This document shows positions 52,701-64,000 of a stretch of 64,000 bases of DNA, in pieces (the stretch's first letter is position 1; each line of letters opens with the position of its first letter). The DNA is from Tetracentron sinense (taxonomy: Eukaryota; Streptophyta; Magnoliopsida; Trochodendrales; Trochodendraceae). The translations under genes and the position numbers were made by a program. Location of the stretch: the NCBI GenBank assembly GCA_015143295.1, contig CM026571.1, forward strand, positions 7,940,501 through 8,004,500, in the 5' to 3' direction. The notes beneath the pieces are model-generated. The model worked only from the letters and a program-made list of their open reading frames with translations. It had not been told where the DNA came from and made no database searches.

Positions 52701-55700
52701 TATGTTTTTCTGATCATCAGCAAGATATTATTTTTCTAGTGTGGAAGTGATTTAGGGTCAATTGCATAGAGGTCAAGCAGTTCAAAGCATCAGAATCTAT
52801 TGAAAGTGCCAATCATTACCCATGTTCTTTTTCACTAAATTATAAGCAAACAATGGAAGTTATTGTAGCATTCTGTTTCTATGAGCTCCTTACAGTTATT
52901 CCTTACATTTTCATACCAATAGTTTAGCTGTACCAGAGTAGATAATCACCTGCTACAGCTTAGCTTTTGACCATTGTCAACCATGCATGTCTTATCTTAA
53001 CAAGGGATGTTCATTCTAGAAAATTTTAAACTAATCATTGATTTTTCAGGTGGATCAACCATTTAAACCCAGCCATAAAGAAAGATGCGTGGACCAAAGA
53101 GGAGGAGTTGACTCTTATTCATGCCCACAAAATATATGGGAACAAGTGGACAGAAATAGCGAAGTTTCTACCTGGAAGGTATCAATAGCATATTATTGTA
53201 CTACTGATAAAAATGGACAGAAATCGCGAAGTTTCTTCCTGGAAGGTATCAATAGCACATATTATTGTCACATCAAAATTACATCAGCAGATGGTACACT
53301 ATAAGGACCTGTATCACTTTCTCATGCAGGAAAAAAAAAGGCTAGTGGTGTAGAAAAAAACCAATATATTGGATAGGAGACCTCCTGGGTCGCCCGGGGG
53401 GGGGTCATCAGATGGTGGATCTCACCCTGTAGGGATGGGTTGGGTGATCACCAACATGGCAGGAAAGCGGTAACCCTAATTTGACCAAGTTATAAACGGG
53501 CTGAGAGATGGCAACCGGAACACATGTGTCTTTCTTGTGTGTGTGTTTTTTTACGAGAATGATTGTATCCCATCAAAGGGTTTCAGATAGAAGATATCCT
53601 TATATAGTTCCATTGTTAGCAGTGTTCTGCAAGAAAGTCACAAATAATATGATTTTCATCTGAGAAATGATAGAACATATTTGGATGGTAATGATAAGTG
53701 ATTACGTGCGCCGGTGTACAAATAATACAAATTTTGGGAGAGCTATGTACCTTCCTCTATTCAAAGTTTCAAATAGAATTATACCCTTATTAACCAAAGA
53801 GAATATGGAAAGTAACATGCTTGTAGACCTTAAGGCAGTCTACCATCAACTTAACAATGCACATGAGAGAGAATCTTAGGTTTTGTTTCACCACATGAGA
53901 AAAAAAATCAACTTAGCCTGAGCAATACGTTTAGTTCATTAATTTTGTACATATATTAAATTATTAATATTGTCAATAGTCTAGGTCTTATGTACCTATG
54001 GGGCCATGGATCCACCCAAACCCGACTATAAATGGGTTGAGAAACTCTACCTGGATCTGTCCCAAGAGTCAGGAACACCAACTTTAATCTGAAAATATCT
54101 GGGTGGGTCCTGCGGTCCAGGTTAAGGTTTTCCACCCCTACCTCCTTGTGTTTGCACATTGTGTATCGGTATGAGATTTGATGTCCTTATGGTCTAATGG
54201 ACAGGTAATTTAAATTTCTGATGTGCATTACTCATACATAGTCTGTTAAAAGCCAAATTTATTATTAGCTTGGCTGAATTCTTACGAAGAGATTGGTCTC
54301 ATTAATTATAGCATGAGCAAGACAATTTCAATCTGTTTATATTTATGGAGCTTTCAAATACTTGTTTCTATATTAGCATATTTAATCCAAAGAACTGCAT
54401 TAAGTACGTATTTTGACAGAGAAGATGATTTATTCCTATTAAGTATGGTGGTATTTCTATTTATTATTTTTCTTCTGGAAATAAACAGAGCAGACAACTC
54501 TATAAAGAATCACTGGAACTGCTCAGTGAAGAAGAAGTTAGAATCATATTCATCTTGTGGTTCCGCATTGGATCTGTCTGGAACAACTGCTCCTGATTCC
54601 TACAACCATGAAACAACTGTGGAATGTGTAAAGTCTGAAGTAGCGATACAAAGTCTTGGCAAAATAGTCTCTCTTGATCAGAAAATGGCCTCTGAGGGTT
54701 GTGTTGACTCTTATTCTCTAGATTTGGTTCTTGGAAAGGCTAATGAAGGGGAGAGACATCTACAATCACCACCTCTTAAGATTGAAAGTTGTAGATCTCC
54801 GAAGGAAGAGTTAAACGAGCCAATGAAACCACCACTTGGGATGCAATCTGATGATAAAGACGCTACTGCAAGTGGTCTGACCAGTGAACAGAGCAGAAAC
54901 AATGCTAATCATGCTGACATGCCAGGTGATTTACATAGTATTATTGCTATTTATCCCCAAATATTGTGTTGGACTTAATTTACTTATCCTGTGAATCCTT
55001 CACATACACATGCGCCTGCAGATCTTATCAATCTTTCATCTCCAAGACCTCCACTTGTACATGTTACTGTATCAGCCTCTTCTTCGAAGGTTTCCTTAGA
55101 TGTGACTGGTTGTACTGGAAAAAATCTAGAGGTGGTTCTTCCGGCCACTGGCAAGAGATTAATTGAACCTCCTAAAAGGCCATGGTGCAATACATTTGCC
55201 ATGGATGGCTTGGGTGTTAAGGATTCAGAAATCATCATCAAATTAAACAATACCATCTCAAATCTGTTGACGTGCAAATTTGGTGAGGAGAATGGTCAAG
55301 TGGGTAAGAAAAAAAAAGTTCCTGGAAATGGTAGGTTTCCAAGTACAGACAACTACATTCAGGCAAACAATCCAGTTTGTTGTTCTACTCCACCTAGCAA
55401 CGTGCGAGGTATTTCTGCTTATGGTAGCAACAGCCTGGAATCTATGTTGAGGAGTTCAGCTAAGAGTTATAAAAACACTCCATCTATAATAAGAAAGAAA
55501 GGGCATCAGACTTCCAAACATGCTGGCAAGGCAGATAATTCTGATGACGCTTATACACCCCGAGAAAGGAACGATAATTCCAACGGGAGGCAGGGGTTAA
55601 GACATTCATGTTCGCGTGAGAAAAATGATCTCAGCTGCATAGATCTTTTCAATGTGAAGAGGATTTTCCTTTCTACCCCAAATTCTCTGAAATCTGAAAT

Positions 55701-55944
55701 TTCCTCTGCTGTAAAATCTGTAGAAAAACGTCTGGAATATGCGTTTGATATGGAATGGGATTCTGCCAAAGTTCAATGTAGCCCCTCAGTTACAGCAAGT
55801 GATTCGTCTAATGCCAATCATGCTGAAAATACAATGATGATGCTTTCAGATGACTCACCTTATTGTTCGAGAATGGGATCAAAAGGTCTTTTTCTAAACT
55901 CCATGCTGCTTGATTCTGGAGTCAATTGCAACTATGTTACATGA
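49797..55944 (+). CDS. MYB3R: Three-repeat MYB transcription factor (MYB3R)
   Basis: Nuclear DNA-binding regulator; plant MYB3R proteins control G2/M genes through AACGG elements. Eight exons: 49797-49921, 50535-50589, 51167-51224, 51705-51799, 51905-52008, 53050-53178, 54489-54925, 55022-55944. All are GT/AG and the total is 1926 bases, 641 residues, in frame throughout. R1, R2 and R3 cover about residues 55-105, 106-157 and 158-208. All nine repeat Trp are present (56, 76, 95; 108, 128, 147; 160, 179, 198). Typical blocks are [21 protein letters not shown] and [13 protein letters not shown]. The C-terminal part has the family-like motif [20 protein letters not shown] (about residues 485-505). 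The C-terminal region is shorter than in long MYB3R activators. The stop is followed at once by a GTGAGT donor, suggesting a 3'-UTR intron. Confidence 0.93.
50179..50326. mobile_element. Near-perfect palindromic MITE in MYB3R intron 1
   Basis: A 148-base hairpin has arms of about 71 bases (CCTGGGAAATGGATTTTAAA ... and its complement) differing at only a few positions and closing on a tiny loop (CAACTGTGGTGG). TA flanks it on each side (50177-50178, 50327-50328), consistent with a TA-duplicating Tc1/mariner-type MITE, though the ends are not the standard Stowaway sequence. Confidence 0.8.
53147..53272 (+). repeat. 67-bp tandem duplication of an exon end with its splice donor (MYB3R exon 6)
   Basis: TGGACAGAAATAGCGAAG...CTGGAAG|GTATCAATAGCA at 53147 recurs at 53214 with two substitutions in the coding part, including an intact GGAAG|GTATCAAT donor at 53246. 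Splicing at the second donor would read through TAG just after the first. Confidence 0.85.
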
Positions 55945-55950
55945 ACTTGG

Positions 55951-56283
55951 TGAGTAAAGTGTTTTTTTTTTCTTTCTTTGTTTTTGTTTGAGGCATATCA
56001 GTAATATTTACTTCTGTGAACAGAGTCAACTATTTCTAGAACCCCTACAAGTTGCAGACCAGCTTAGATAATTGCCTGTCTGTATCAGACCATCTCTTTC
56101 TAATGTTGTGAGAAATGTGATGAATTCTGATGACATAAATTGAACTTAACTGTAAACCAGGTAACCATGCCTGATAATAAGAGATGACAGTTTATGATTG
56201 CTTGATATATTCTCTTCTTTCATTCTTCATTTACTTATATCTGTCTTTGCATGTAATAGTTGTCACTTTTGCCTTCTTCTTAG
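55951..56283 (+). other. Probable 3'-UTR intron of MYB3R
   Basis: GTGAGTAAAG directly after the stop-codon context and TTCTTCTTAG at 56275-56284 make a convincing intron pair. Splicing would not change the protein. Confidence 0.45.
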
Positions 56284-57439
56284 GAAAGCCAAAGCTTAAT
56301 GAGGCTTGAATGATGAAATATGGAAACCTCTAGTTGAACATGTATTTTGGAAGCTACATTGTTATATGAAAATTTACAAGTTATTACGAAGTCAGTATCT
56401 AAGTTTCTGTCAATGGATCTCATCTAATGTTTCAGGAATATTGTTGACTCTAAGCTGTACAATTCAAATTTAGCCATAAATATGCTCATCCAAGTCTTTA
56501 ATGTGGACAACCAGGGTGGGTTCTTGGAGTATATGTAGTGCCTTGTCAATGGATTAATCTTATGAAAATTGTATTCATTTACACATGCTCATTTTTAAGT
56601 TGCTTGGAATAGAACTTGTTACCATCAGCATACAATTCTATAATCTTCACCATTATGCTTTATTTGAATGCACATTCTCAAGTAATTATACTCTATAGTC
56701 TAGTCTATCCTCTGATTTTTTATTATCATTCTAATCAGTTTACTAGTGGGATCATTCTTTCCATACTATCCAGGTCATAATCTAAATGGGATCCCCATAG
56801 TTGTTAATAAAGGGAGACCACGTGGAATCAAACAATTACAGTTCAATCTACAAAAAGAATTGAATTCATGTGAACCAAAATCTCAACATTCCCGTCACAA
56901 GAATTGCAAAACCTTAGGAGCAACCTAATATTCTTGCAGAATTTAAACCTCTGTAGATACCAGTTTGCCTTTGTAGGGATTTGCAATCTGTGTAGCCTAG
57001 AAAATCCTGGGCAGGCCAGCCACCAACGTCGAATGAAAGGGACCTTCTGTAGGTGTTTGCAACTATAGAGGTATGTTCAGTTGTTGCGTAGGGCACCATT
57101 TGTTGATTTTATAGTTTTTAATATTTTGATGGTCACCAGATGGAGTTAACCTATGGAACAATGTTCCTGCATATCCGAGCAGTTGCGTTTCAGCACGTGT
57201 CTATTGGATTCTCAATTGTTTCAGATTTTACATTGTCTTTAATTTGTTAGGCTATTCTGTTTTCTAATTATATAAATGCTAATTTTGTATGACATTTAAT
57301 TGTATTTTGTAGAATTTAGGTATTCTATGCTTCCTTTGTTGGAGGCAAGTTACAGTTTGAAGCACCCTTCTCAGGCCATCAAAACAATAGAATACTTAGA
57401 TTCAAGCATATGCATGCCTCCATTATCCTCAATAGTAAT
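56284..57439. other. MYB3R 3' region and intergenic sequence
   Basis: AT-rich sequence without long open frames or recognised repeats. Some of it is likely the MYB3R 3'-UTR. Confidence 0.45.
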
Positions 57440-60002
57440 TGTAGAGACCTGGATTTTAATTTATCGATAATTGTGTCATTCATGTGATGTATTCAAAAAT
57501 GAGAAAAATAAAAAAAAATAAGAAAGAAAAATGGCAATTTTTATACGGTATAGCAAAGCCTTCTTTTATATTTGATATTAGTATCTAGGGTATCAAGGTA
57601 TAAAATAGTGGAGCCTTCCAAAGACCTTCTATTTAATAAGTTCTAATTAGATTAGAATTATAACCAATAGATGATAAGAAGGGACCCACTCTCTCCCTCT
57701 CTCTCTTTCTAATTATGAATTAGATTAGAGGAGAAAATCCTAAACTAATTAGGAAGTATTTGAATTATTTTCTAATTAGATTGTGGTTCTCCCTTACATT
57801 CATCCAACTTGACGGGCTGTTTTGACCTTGAATGACTTAAAATTAGGACATCTCTATTTCACAAGAAATTGTTCCCCTTTGAATAAGGGTTTCCAACGCA
57901 TTTGAAATCGTCTAATTCTGATAACCAAGTCAAAAGTTATACGTCAAATACTAGAGCAGGGTTTGAGACGGAATTTTTCCGAAATACGCTGATTCCGACC
58001 TTTTTTTAATATTTTAGGGTTCTTAACTCTATAAATACCTCCTATTTCGTGGATTTAAGGTTAGGAAAACATTCTAAGACTTTTAGGAATTCTAAAGAGA
58101 GTTCAACTCAGGTTTTCTCAAGGTTTTCATCTCAAGGAGATGGGAAAGCTTGGAGATCAAAATCCAAGCCTATTCTTAAGCAAGGGATCGTAGGGAAATG
58201 ATCAAGGAAGGTACTATGCACTATTCTAACTAATGGTTGTTATAAGATTAAGTATTTTTAAGATCTGGAGATGTGTTTATATACTATGCATTGTCTAACT
58301 TAATGATATCTCTAAGAGTTTGCATGAAATCAAGATCTAGAGTTGATTATGAGTTTATGTGAATTGAATAAATAGATTGTGATGTTTTCTTGTATTAGTT
58401 AAAGAGAATTTTAAGGATGAGACCTAGAGTGAATGGATGTATGATTATATGTATATGATTGAGAACGGAGGAAGGGATTGAATTATGGATTCATGAATTA
58501 TTAAAGTAGGATGAGAATAACATGGGTCGGATGTGAATAACTCAGTTAACATTATGATTTATGCTTGAAATAAGAAGAATGAGAATAATCATGGAATTAT
58601 GATGAATTATAGATAATGTTAGAAATTGGTAATTTCTATTGATGCTATTAATTAACTTTGTCAATTATTAAACCTGATTTTTATATTGCAAATTATTCTT
58701 TATGTATGAGTAAGATTTTAATGTGATTCTCGCATGTTATTTATATTAAATTATGCATGTTTATTGATTGATTGAATTTCGGATATGTGAATACTTAGAT
58801 AGAGGATGATATCAACGCCCTAAATCTCCTAACTTTAGTTATGTAGGTGGCTTTGGTTGGGATTTGGTGATTTGATATCGGAACCTAAGGGATAACCTAG
58901 ATAAAAGTTAATCATTTCACGATCAAGCACAAGTTTCACGGTATGATATTTGATAAGTTCTCATAAGTTCGCGAGTCATGAATCTGCATGAACTAACAAG
59001 ACTTGTAAGACCCTTATTGCGAGGACCGGATATGGAAAAATGTGATTGGAAGGACATGGTATAACAATCATGGAAACATGTGGTGAACAAGAATGACCCA
59101 ACAAGCATGGCAACATGTGGTGAACAATAATGACTTAACAAGCATGATAACATGTGGTGAACAAGAATGATTTAACAAGCATGACAACTTGTGGTGAATA
59201 AGAATGACCTAACAAGCATGACAACATGTAGTGAACAAGAATGGTCTAACAAGTATGACAACATGTGGTGAACAAGCATGACTTAACAAATATGACAACA
59301 TGTGGTGGCAAGAATGGTATAACAAACACGGTAACAGGTGGTTACAAGGAAATCTAGAAAGAATTGACATGCATCTCATAAGTCTCACAAGTCCACACAT
59401 GTCAAGAGTCTGATTATATGCTTTGCATAATTGTATGTTTTATGTTTTCCGCACGTGAATTATAAGATATGTTATTTATGTTAAAGCATTAGCATGTGGA
59501 TATATTATGATATATTGATAGCTAGACTTTGCATACACTGAGCTTTCGTTTGCTCAACCGTACTTTTTTATGTCGGTAGTTTCAAGAGGGTTCGACATCT
59601 GTGCTCCACAACCTTAGATAGAGGAGTACACAGAAGAGCAGGAAAGTGATTTTCAGGAAGAGGAAGTTAATCTGGACTACTTTCCCTATTATTGAGTTTA
59701 GATGATTAGTTGTTTATTTTAGTTTATTTAAGGGATGTGACAAGACAATTTCAGATTATATTGTTTTGATTTATTTTCAGTCATTGATCATGCTTAAGGA
59801 TCAGATTTACTTGATATGTATGATTGGTCAGACAGGTTGGATTTAATTATTGGAATTATTATTATTGTTTGAGGTTAATGATCATGAGGAAATTTTCAGG
59901 TTCGTCTTTTAGTATGCTTTTAAATGCTCTTGAATGGATCAAGTCAAGTAAGTCACGTGCTAAAGTTCCACATTCTCCTAGGGGGGATTTTGGGGCGTGA
60001 TA
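57440..60002 (+). repeat. Long LTR (gypsy-like) followed by a primer-site-like sequence
   Basis: It begins TGTAGAGACCTGG and ends GGGGCGTGATA (TGACA decayed). A TATA box CTATAAATACC lies at about 58030, and TGGTAATCAGAATTC, a damaged tRNA-Met-like primer site, lies a few bases after the end. No gag/pol follows, so the element is truncated after the 5' LTR. A 37-base minisatellite lies inside. Confidence 0.6.
59075..59343 (+). repeat. 37-bp minisatellite inside the LTR
   Basis: About seven head-to-tail units of the type AACATGTGGTGAACAAGAAT + GACCTAACAAGCATGAC, 5-15 percent diverged, with the last units degenerate. Confidence 0.85.
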
Positions 60003-60013
60003 GAACTGGTAAT

Positions 60014-62674
60014 CAGAATTCAAGGCATTAAGTCCCTTTTGGGATAAGATATTGAACAAAAAACTTAGAAAAGAAACATCAAGAATAATACACTAGAATT
60101 AGGGCAACATAAGTGAAGAAACTCTAACAAAGATGAAGAGGAAAAGCCTCGGCGTTAGTTGACATCACAATATAGGTTCAGAAATGCATGGGAGAAATTT
60201 GATTGATCTGGTTGACTAAGCTTTCAATGAAATTTTGAAAACAAAATGTCAGATGAATGGGGGAAAAGTACCTTGGTATTTATATACAATTGGAAACTGA
60301 GATACAAAGGAGAAATTGATGCACATGAGAAAATTGAGATACGAAAACTGCAACAATTATAAAAGATCAAAATTATGATCATTTGTATGAAATTAGGAGA
60401 GAGTAATGGAGCAAAGATTAAGACATTAAACAAGGAAATCATTGAATCAGCTCTACTTCATGCATGGGAGGTCAATGATTGTAGTTATATACTCGTAAAC
60501 TTATTCTTAATAAATGATCATGCTATTGGTGGCTTAGAGAAGTTATATTTACTTGAAATCTTGTTCTTGTTCTCTTATCAATTAATGATCATGATAGGGA
60601 ATATAGTTAACATAGGGAATATATCTACCTTAATCGTTGATGAATCTGCGAATTGAAGGCCGGAAACCAAAGATCTACCAAGAAGCAATGCCTTTGATCA
60701 ACGATCTCTTCTTCTTCCAAAGCTTTTCCTTCTCTGACAAAATTCTCTTCAAACCCTAGGTTTTCTTCTCTTTCCTTTCAAAATTAGGTTTAGTGTGATT
60801 AGAAAGTCCTAAAGGCCTAAGCCCACAAAATAATGTTTAAGTAATACTTATAGGGCTTAGTTTCCTAATCCCCCACGGATTCCTACAGTTAAATTCTAAT
60901 CTTTTTCAGCTTCTATATGATTTCGTTCGAACGATCTTGGTTTCATTCGAGCTAAGCTTCACTTCGTTCGAACGAATTTCATTCGGGAAACTTTTTTATT
61001 GCTTTCATTTTCGTTCGAAGCAAAGTGATTTTGTTCGAACGAATTTGGGTTTTGTTCTATCCAAATTTACTGTTTTTTTAGTAACTTTTTTGTCAACATG
61101 AATATCAAGCATCCAGAACATGGAAAAGACTAAAAATGAATACAATAAGAATGGTCTCTACATAAATAATTGGTCAACAGGATTTGACTATGTTTTATAG
61201 CTTAAAAAACAACATTCCCCAAAATATTGCATGATATCGTCGATATTGCATGATATCATGTAAAATTTATAAACCCCATGCAAGTATGTTGGGGGTGGGG
61301 TGCGATATTGATAAATTTCATCGATGTCGACGATATATCGTCGACATTTCATTCCATGTTTGCAAGTTTTGTGTGATTTTTTGTTTGTTCGAGTAAAAAA
61401 TTAATTAGTTCCATTTTCTGCCCTTTTTTGTAGATTGTAATTTAACTGGTGATGCTTGTACAATTGAAGATATGGTTTTGTACAATTGAAGATATGCATA
61501 CAATTGAAGATATGTTCGAAGGACAGTGCCATGCATACTCTGTGGAAATACACAAAAACTGTCACAGAAGAGATTGTTGATTTCTTGGGGGGTGGGGAGG
61601 CATTCTCTTTTCTGATGGAATTTCATTAGTTACGAAGGTCACTTGATGGTTTCCATTTAGTTCTGTAAATCTTTTGATTTTTCTTTCCCCTCAGGAAATT
61701 ATTAATGTCAAGATAAAAAGTGTGAAAATTTTGCATACCAAGGTAGGGCTGTATAAGAGAATATTCAATGAAAAGTCATTCTGCCCATATTTTTTAGCCT
61801 TTTCTATATGGATGTTTGGTTATGCTTTCATCATATGCAAATTGCAATTGCTAAAGCTTAAAAGAGGTCAAAGTTAGTCTGGCAATTGCTAGGTGATGTT
61901 TGGATGGAGGAATAGCTCTATCCTTGATATTTGGAATATAAGATGGAGCTTATATGATGTGTGGTTTGTAGGGCATGATGAGTATCAAGTCCGTCAATCA
62001 GTTTTCAGTGGATTGATCAATATGATTATCAGCAATATGGACGACATAGCCCATCTATTGGAGCATTAGATCCATATTCTTTTGTGAAAATTGCTTTGGA
62101 GACCAGGCCCAGTGCGAAAAGGGTTAAATTGGCAACGCCTTTTTTGTTTGGGGGTGTGCCCCAAGACATAGGGTGACCCTAGGGTTTTGGGTCACCTATA
62201 AACATGTCTTGGAGAGTGCACTCTCCAATAAAAAAGGTTTTCTGTACATAGGACCACGACCATCCCAGTGAGCAAGCAGTTTTCAGTTTGCAAGATCGGT
62301 TGGGCTTTCCTTCTTTGTATGACATCCATCCTTTTGAGTGATTAGTTCACACATTGGATTCCTATTTTTTTTGTTAACAATGAGATAGATTTGATGCTGT
62401 GATCCATTTTGTTTTCCTGAAACCTGCTGGGAAGAGTTTCGCGAATTCTCACCGTTATTCTAACAACAATTTAAAGAGGACATTGAATCTGTACGGGGTC
62501 ATGGCAAAAAATGGTTGTAAAATGTGTACCACTGTCAATTTATTTGATCAAGGTTTCTTGTTTAGTATCTAATTCTTACTTTACAACTTTTATAAGGGAG
62601 AACACAAATCCTTTGTTTTCAAGAAGTAGCTTGACATATGCCTGAATTTTTAGAACTTATTGCATTGATTGTTG
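60014..62674. other. No supported gene; repeat fragments
   Basis: A stretch at 60690-61080 contains four TTCGTTCGAACGA-type palindromes (about 60924-61045), like the GATCGATCGCC cluster of the copia LTR, and may be an old LTR. At 61215-61365 a CGATAT/TATCG-rich inverted segment resembles the ends of the elements at 8883 and 11954. The rest is AT-rich. Confidence 0.4.
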
Positions 62675-63104
62675 ATGTTTCAAATGCTCATGGCTTCCAA
62701 TATCTATTTGTACATACTCTTCTCCATCCCAGTGAAAAACAATTATAAGATCACTACTTATCATTACCATGAAAGAGTTTATGTTCCTGTGCTACTATAT
62801 CTTGGATGTTCACAATCTGACAAGCGCGCAATGACGAAGAAATTTAGTCGTGTTCATATGTGCTATTACTTTCTTGCTTATTCCGCAACCAATGTTTCAA
62901 ATTCTCATGGATTCCGTTATATATTTGTACTTGCTCTTCTCCATCCCAATGAAAAACGATTATAAGATCACTACTTGTCTTACTCTTTACCATGAAAGAC
63001 ATCTTGGATTTTCACAATCTGATAATCGCGCAATGATGAAGAAATCTAGTTGTGTAATTGTGTTCATATGCGCTGTAGTGTCTTGTTTATGCCTCAACCC
63101 ATTT
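62675..63104. repeat. Tandem duplication of about 217 bp
   Basis: The unit at 62675-62891 (ATGTTTCAAATGCTCATGG...) recurs at 62892-63104 with scattered substitutions and a small internal gap. Shared blocks include CTTCTCCATCCCA.TGAAAAAC and CACAATCTGA.AA.CGCGCAATGA. No conserved protein is evident. Confidence 0.8.
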
Positions 63105-64000
63105 TAAGCAAGGGAAGTGGTTTTTCTTGCAGAGAAGCTTATTGCTTACAGTCCTGTCAATTTGTCTCTTGTTTTGTTCTAGTCAGTGAGTCTGGTCGAC
63201 CTCTCTATATCACTGGTATCTTTTATCTAAACCAACATGGTCCTTACCTTATTGAATACCTTATTGTTTTTCATAACCTGTCAAACAAGAAGTTCATTTT
63301 ATCAGGTATAAAAAGATACCAGTCCCTGTTTGTTGTTTCTTTTGCCCATATGTTATGTTTGATCAGTATAGTTCTAGAAGTATGTCTTATATTGTAGATG
63401 CCCATATGTTCCAGTGCTGTATGCACCAGTTTTGCATCCAGATATCAATCTAACTTATGGATGTCCTTTTGGAAGTTGGAATTTCGGCCATTGAAGAAAG
63501 GGTACTGTATGGTCTGGATTAACGAAAGTGCATACTAAGAAACTATTTACCTAATGGCTACCATGCAACGTGCAAGAGTGGCTTGTCTGTGGAGACAACC
63601 CTTCATTTAAGGAGCTTTCTTGGTAGACAATAGAAACCTTGCACAAATTGATTGTATCGCTCATAAACCATTCCATTATGGTTGAAACTTGGAACCATCC
63701 TATCCAGACTTTTTCTGTGGCATTGTGATAATTGACAGTAAAAAATAAATAAAAAATTGAGGGCTACTGTTATCTATCTGGGTCAATTTTTTGATCTAGG
63801 GGGCTCGCAGATGAACCTTCGATTGTGGGTCATATTCCCTGCATCTGCACAATGTTTTTGGATATTCTATTAATAGTTGTCATGTCTGTAAATATATCAG
63901 TGTTATTAGTTCTTACAGCTAAAGCTTTCAGGACAAATTATGGCAGAGGAGATGTGCAGAGACCAATGGAATTAAGCAAGCAGTAACATAGGAGAGTGGC
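63105..64000. other. No supported gene
   Basis: AT-rich sequence with short open frames and no recognisable motif or repeat structure up to the window end. Confidence 0.4.

Noticed and set aside
53038-53304. 88-residue frame overlapping MYB3R exon 6
   Set aside because: Wrong frame of a verified exon and its duplicated copy.
54313-54488. Hydrophobic N-terminal extension of the frame containing MYB3R exon 7
   Set aside because: The AAACAG acceptor at 54488 joins in phase to exon 6 and restores the third MYB repeat. The upstream residues are translated intron.
57435-60013. GTAAT on both sides of the long LTR as a target duplication of a solo LTR
   Set aside because: The right GTAAT lies inside the primer-site-like TGGTAATCAG, several bases past the LTR end, so it is probably chance. 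The internal-region start argues against a solo LTR.
1-64000. tRNA, rRNA, CRISPR arrays, operons, riboswitches
   Set aside because: None seen. B-box-like motifs near 32600 and 44530 belong to SINE-like repeats and lack a cloverleaf. The window is eukaryotic nuclear DNA.

Overview
The window looks like nuclear DNA of a flowering plant: AT-rich, with GT/AG introns, long transposon-filled introns and several plant-specific gene families. No bacterial, organellar or viral gene organisation was seen. Low GC, very long introns and dense small inverted-repeat elements suggest a non-grass angiosperm (a eudicot or magnoliid). That is an inference; the species cannot be read from the sequence.

Four host loci can be supported. 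(1) About 4.5-25.1 kb, plus strand: the 3' part of a methyl-CpG-binding-domain gene of the MBD13 type. Its introns are 12.9 kb and 5.2 kb, one MBD half-exon is decayed, another carries an 81-bp internal duplication, and the last exon has three 46-residue repeats. (2) 26.5-30.6 kb, minus strand: a complete five-exon gene for a 148-residue single-C2-domain protein (elicitor-responsive protein 3 type), convergent with the MBD gene. (3) 34.0-34.7 kb, minus strand: a thaumatin/osmotin-like gene that keeps all 16 cysteines. A 5'-truncated LINE lies exactly where its start codon should be and separates it from a TATA box now 2.9 kb away. (4) 49.3-56 kb, plus strand: an eight-exon three-repeat MYB (MYB3R) gene for 641 residues, with an E2F-like site and an AACGG core just upstream. 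E2F sites and AACGG cores are typical of cell-cycle regulation.

Most of the rest is transposable elements. At 1-2.5 kb lies the 5' end of a Ty3/gypsy element (minus strand). From 7.8 to 15 kb, inside the MBD intron, is a nested stack: a decayed Ty1/copia element was cut by a TG...CA, LTR-like insert with a 5-bp target duplication and by a hAT-like element with an 8-bp duplication. The LTR-like insert holds a further TIR element and a LINE. From 18.6 to 21.6 kb are two opposite LINE remnants, one hit by a hAT MITE. A second copy of that MITE family lies in C2-gene intron 3. From 31 to 34 kb and 43.7 to 49 kb is a cluster of related foldback MITEs. A full-length but dead copia element with LTRs, primer site, polypurine tract and perfect 5-bp duplication occupies 38,953-43,709. 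A TRIM-like element at 44.9-45.9 kb carries a LINE 3' end with a 16-bp duplication inside one LTR. From 57.4 to 60 kb is a long LTR with a 37-bp minisatellite.

The host genes do not form a functional unit; they are ordinary plant genes embedded in repeats. I found no convincing new multi-gene system. The most interesting signals are structural: transposons that remodel or kill host genes, duplicated splice sites, and a near-perfect hairpin in a MYB3R intron.
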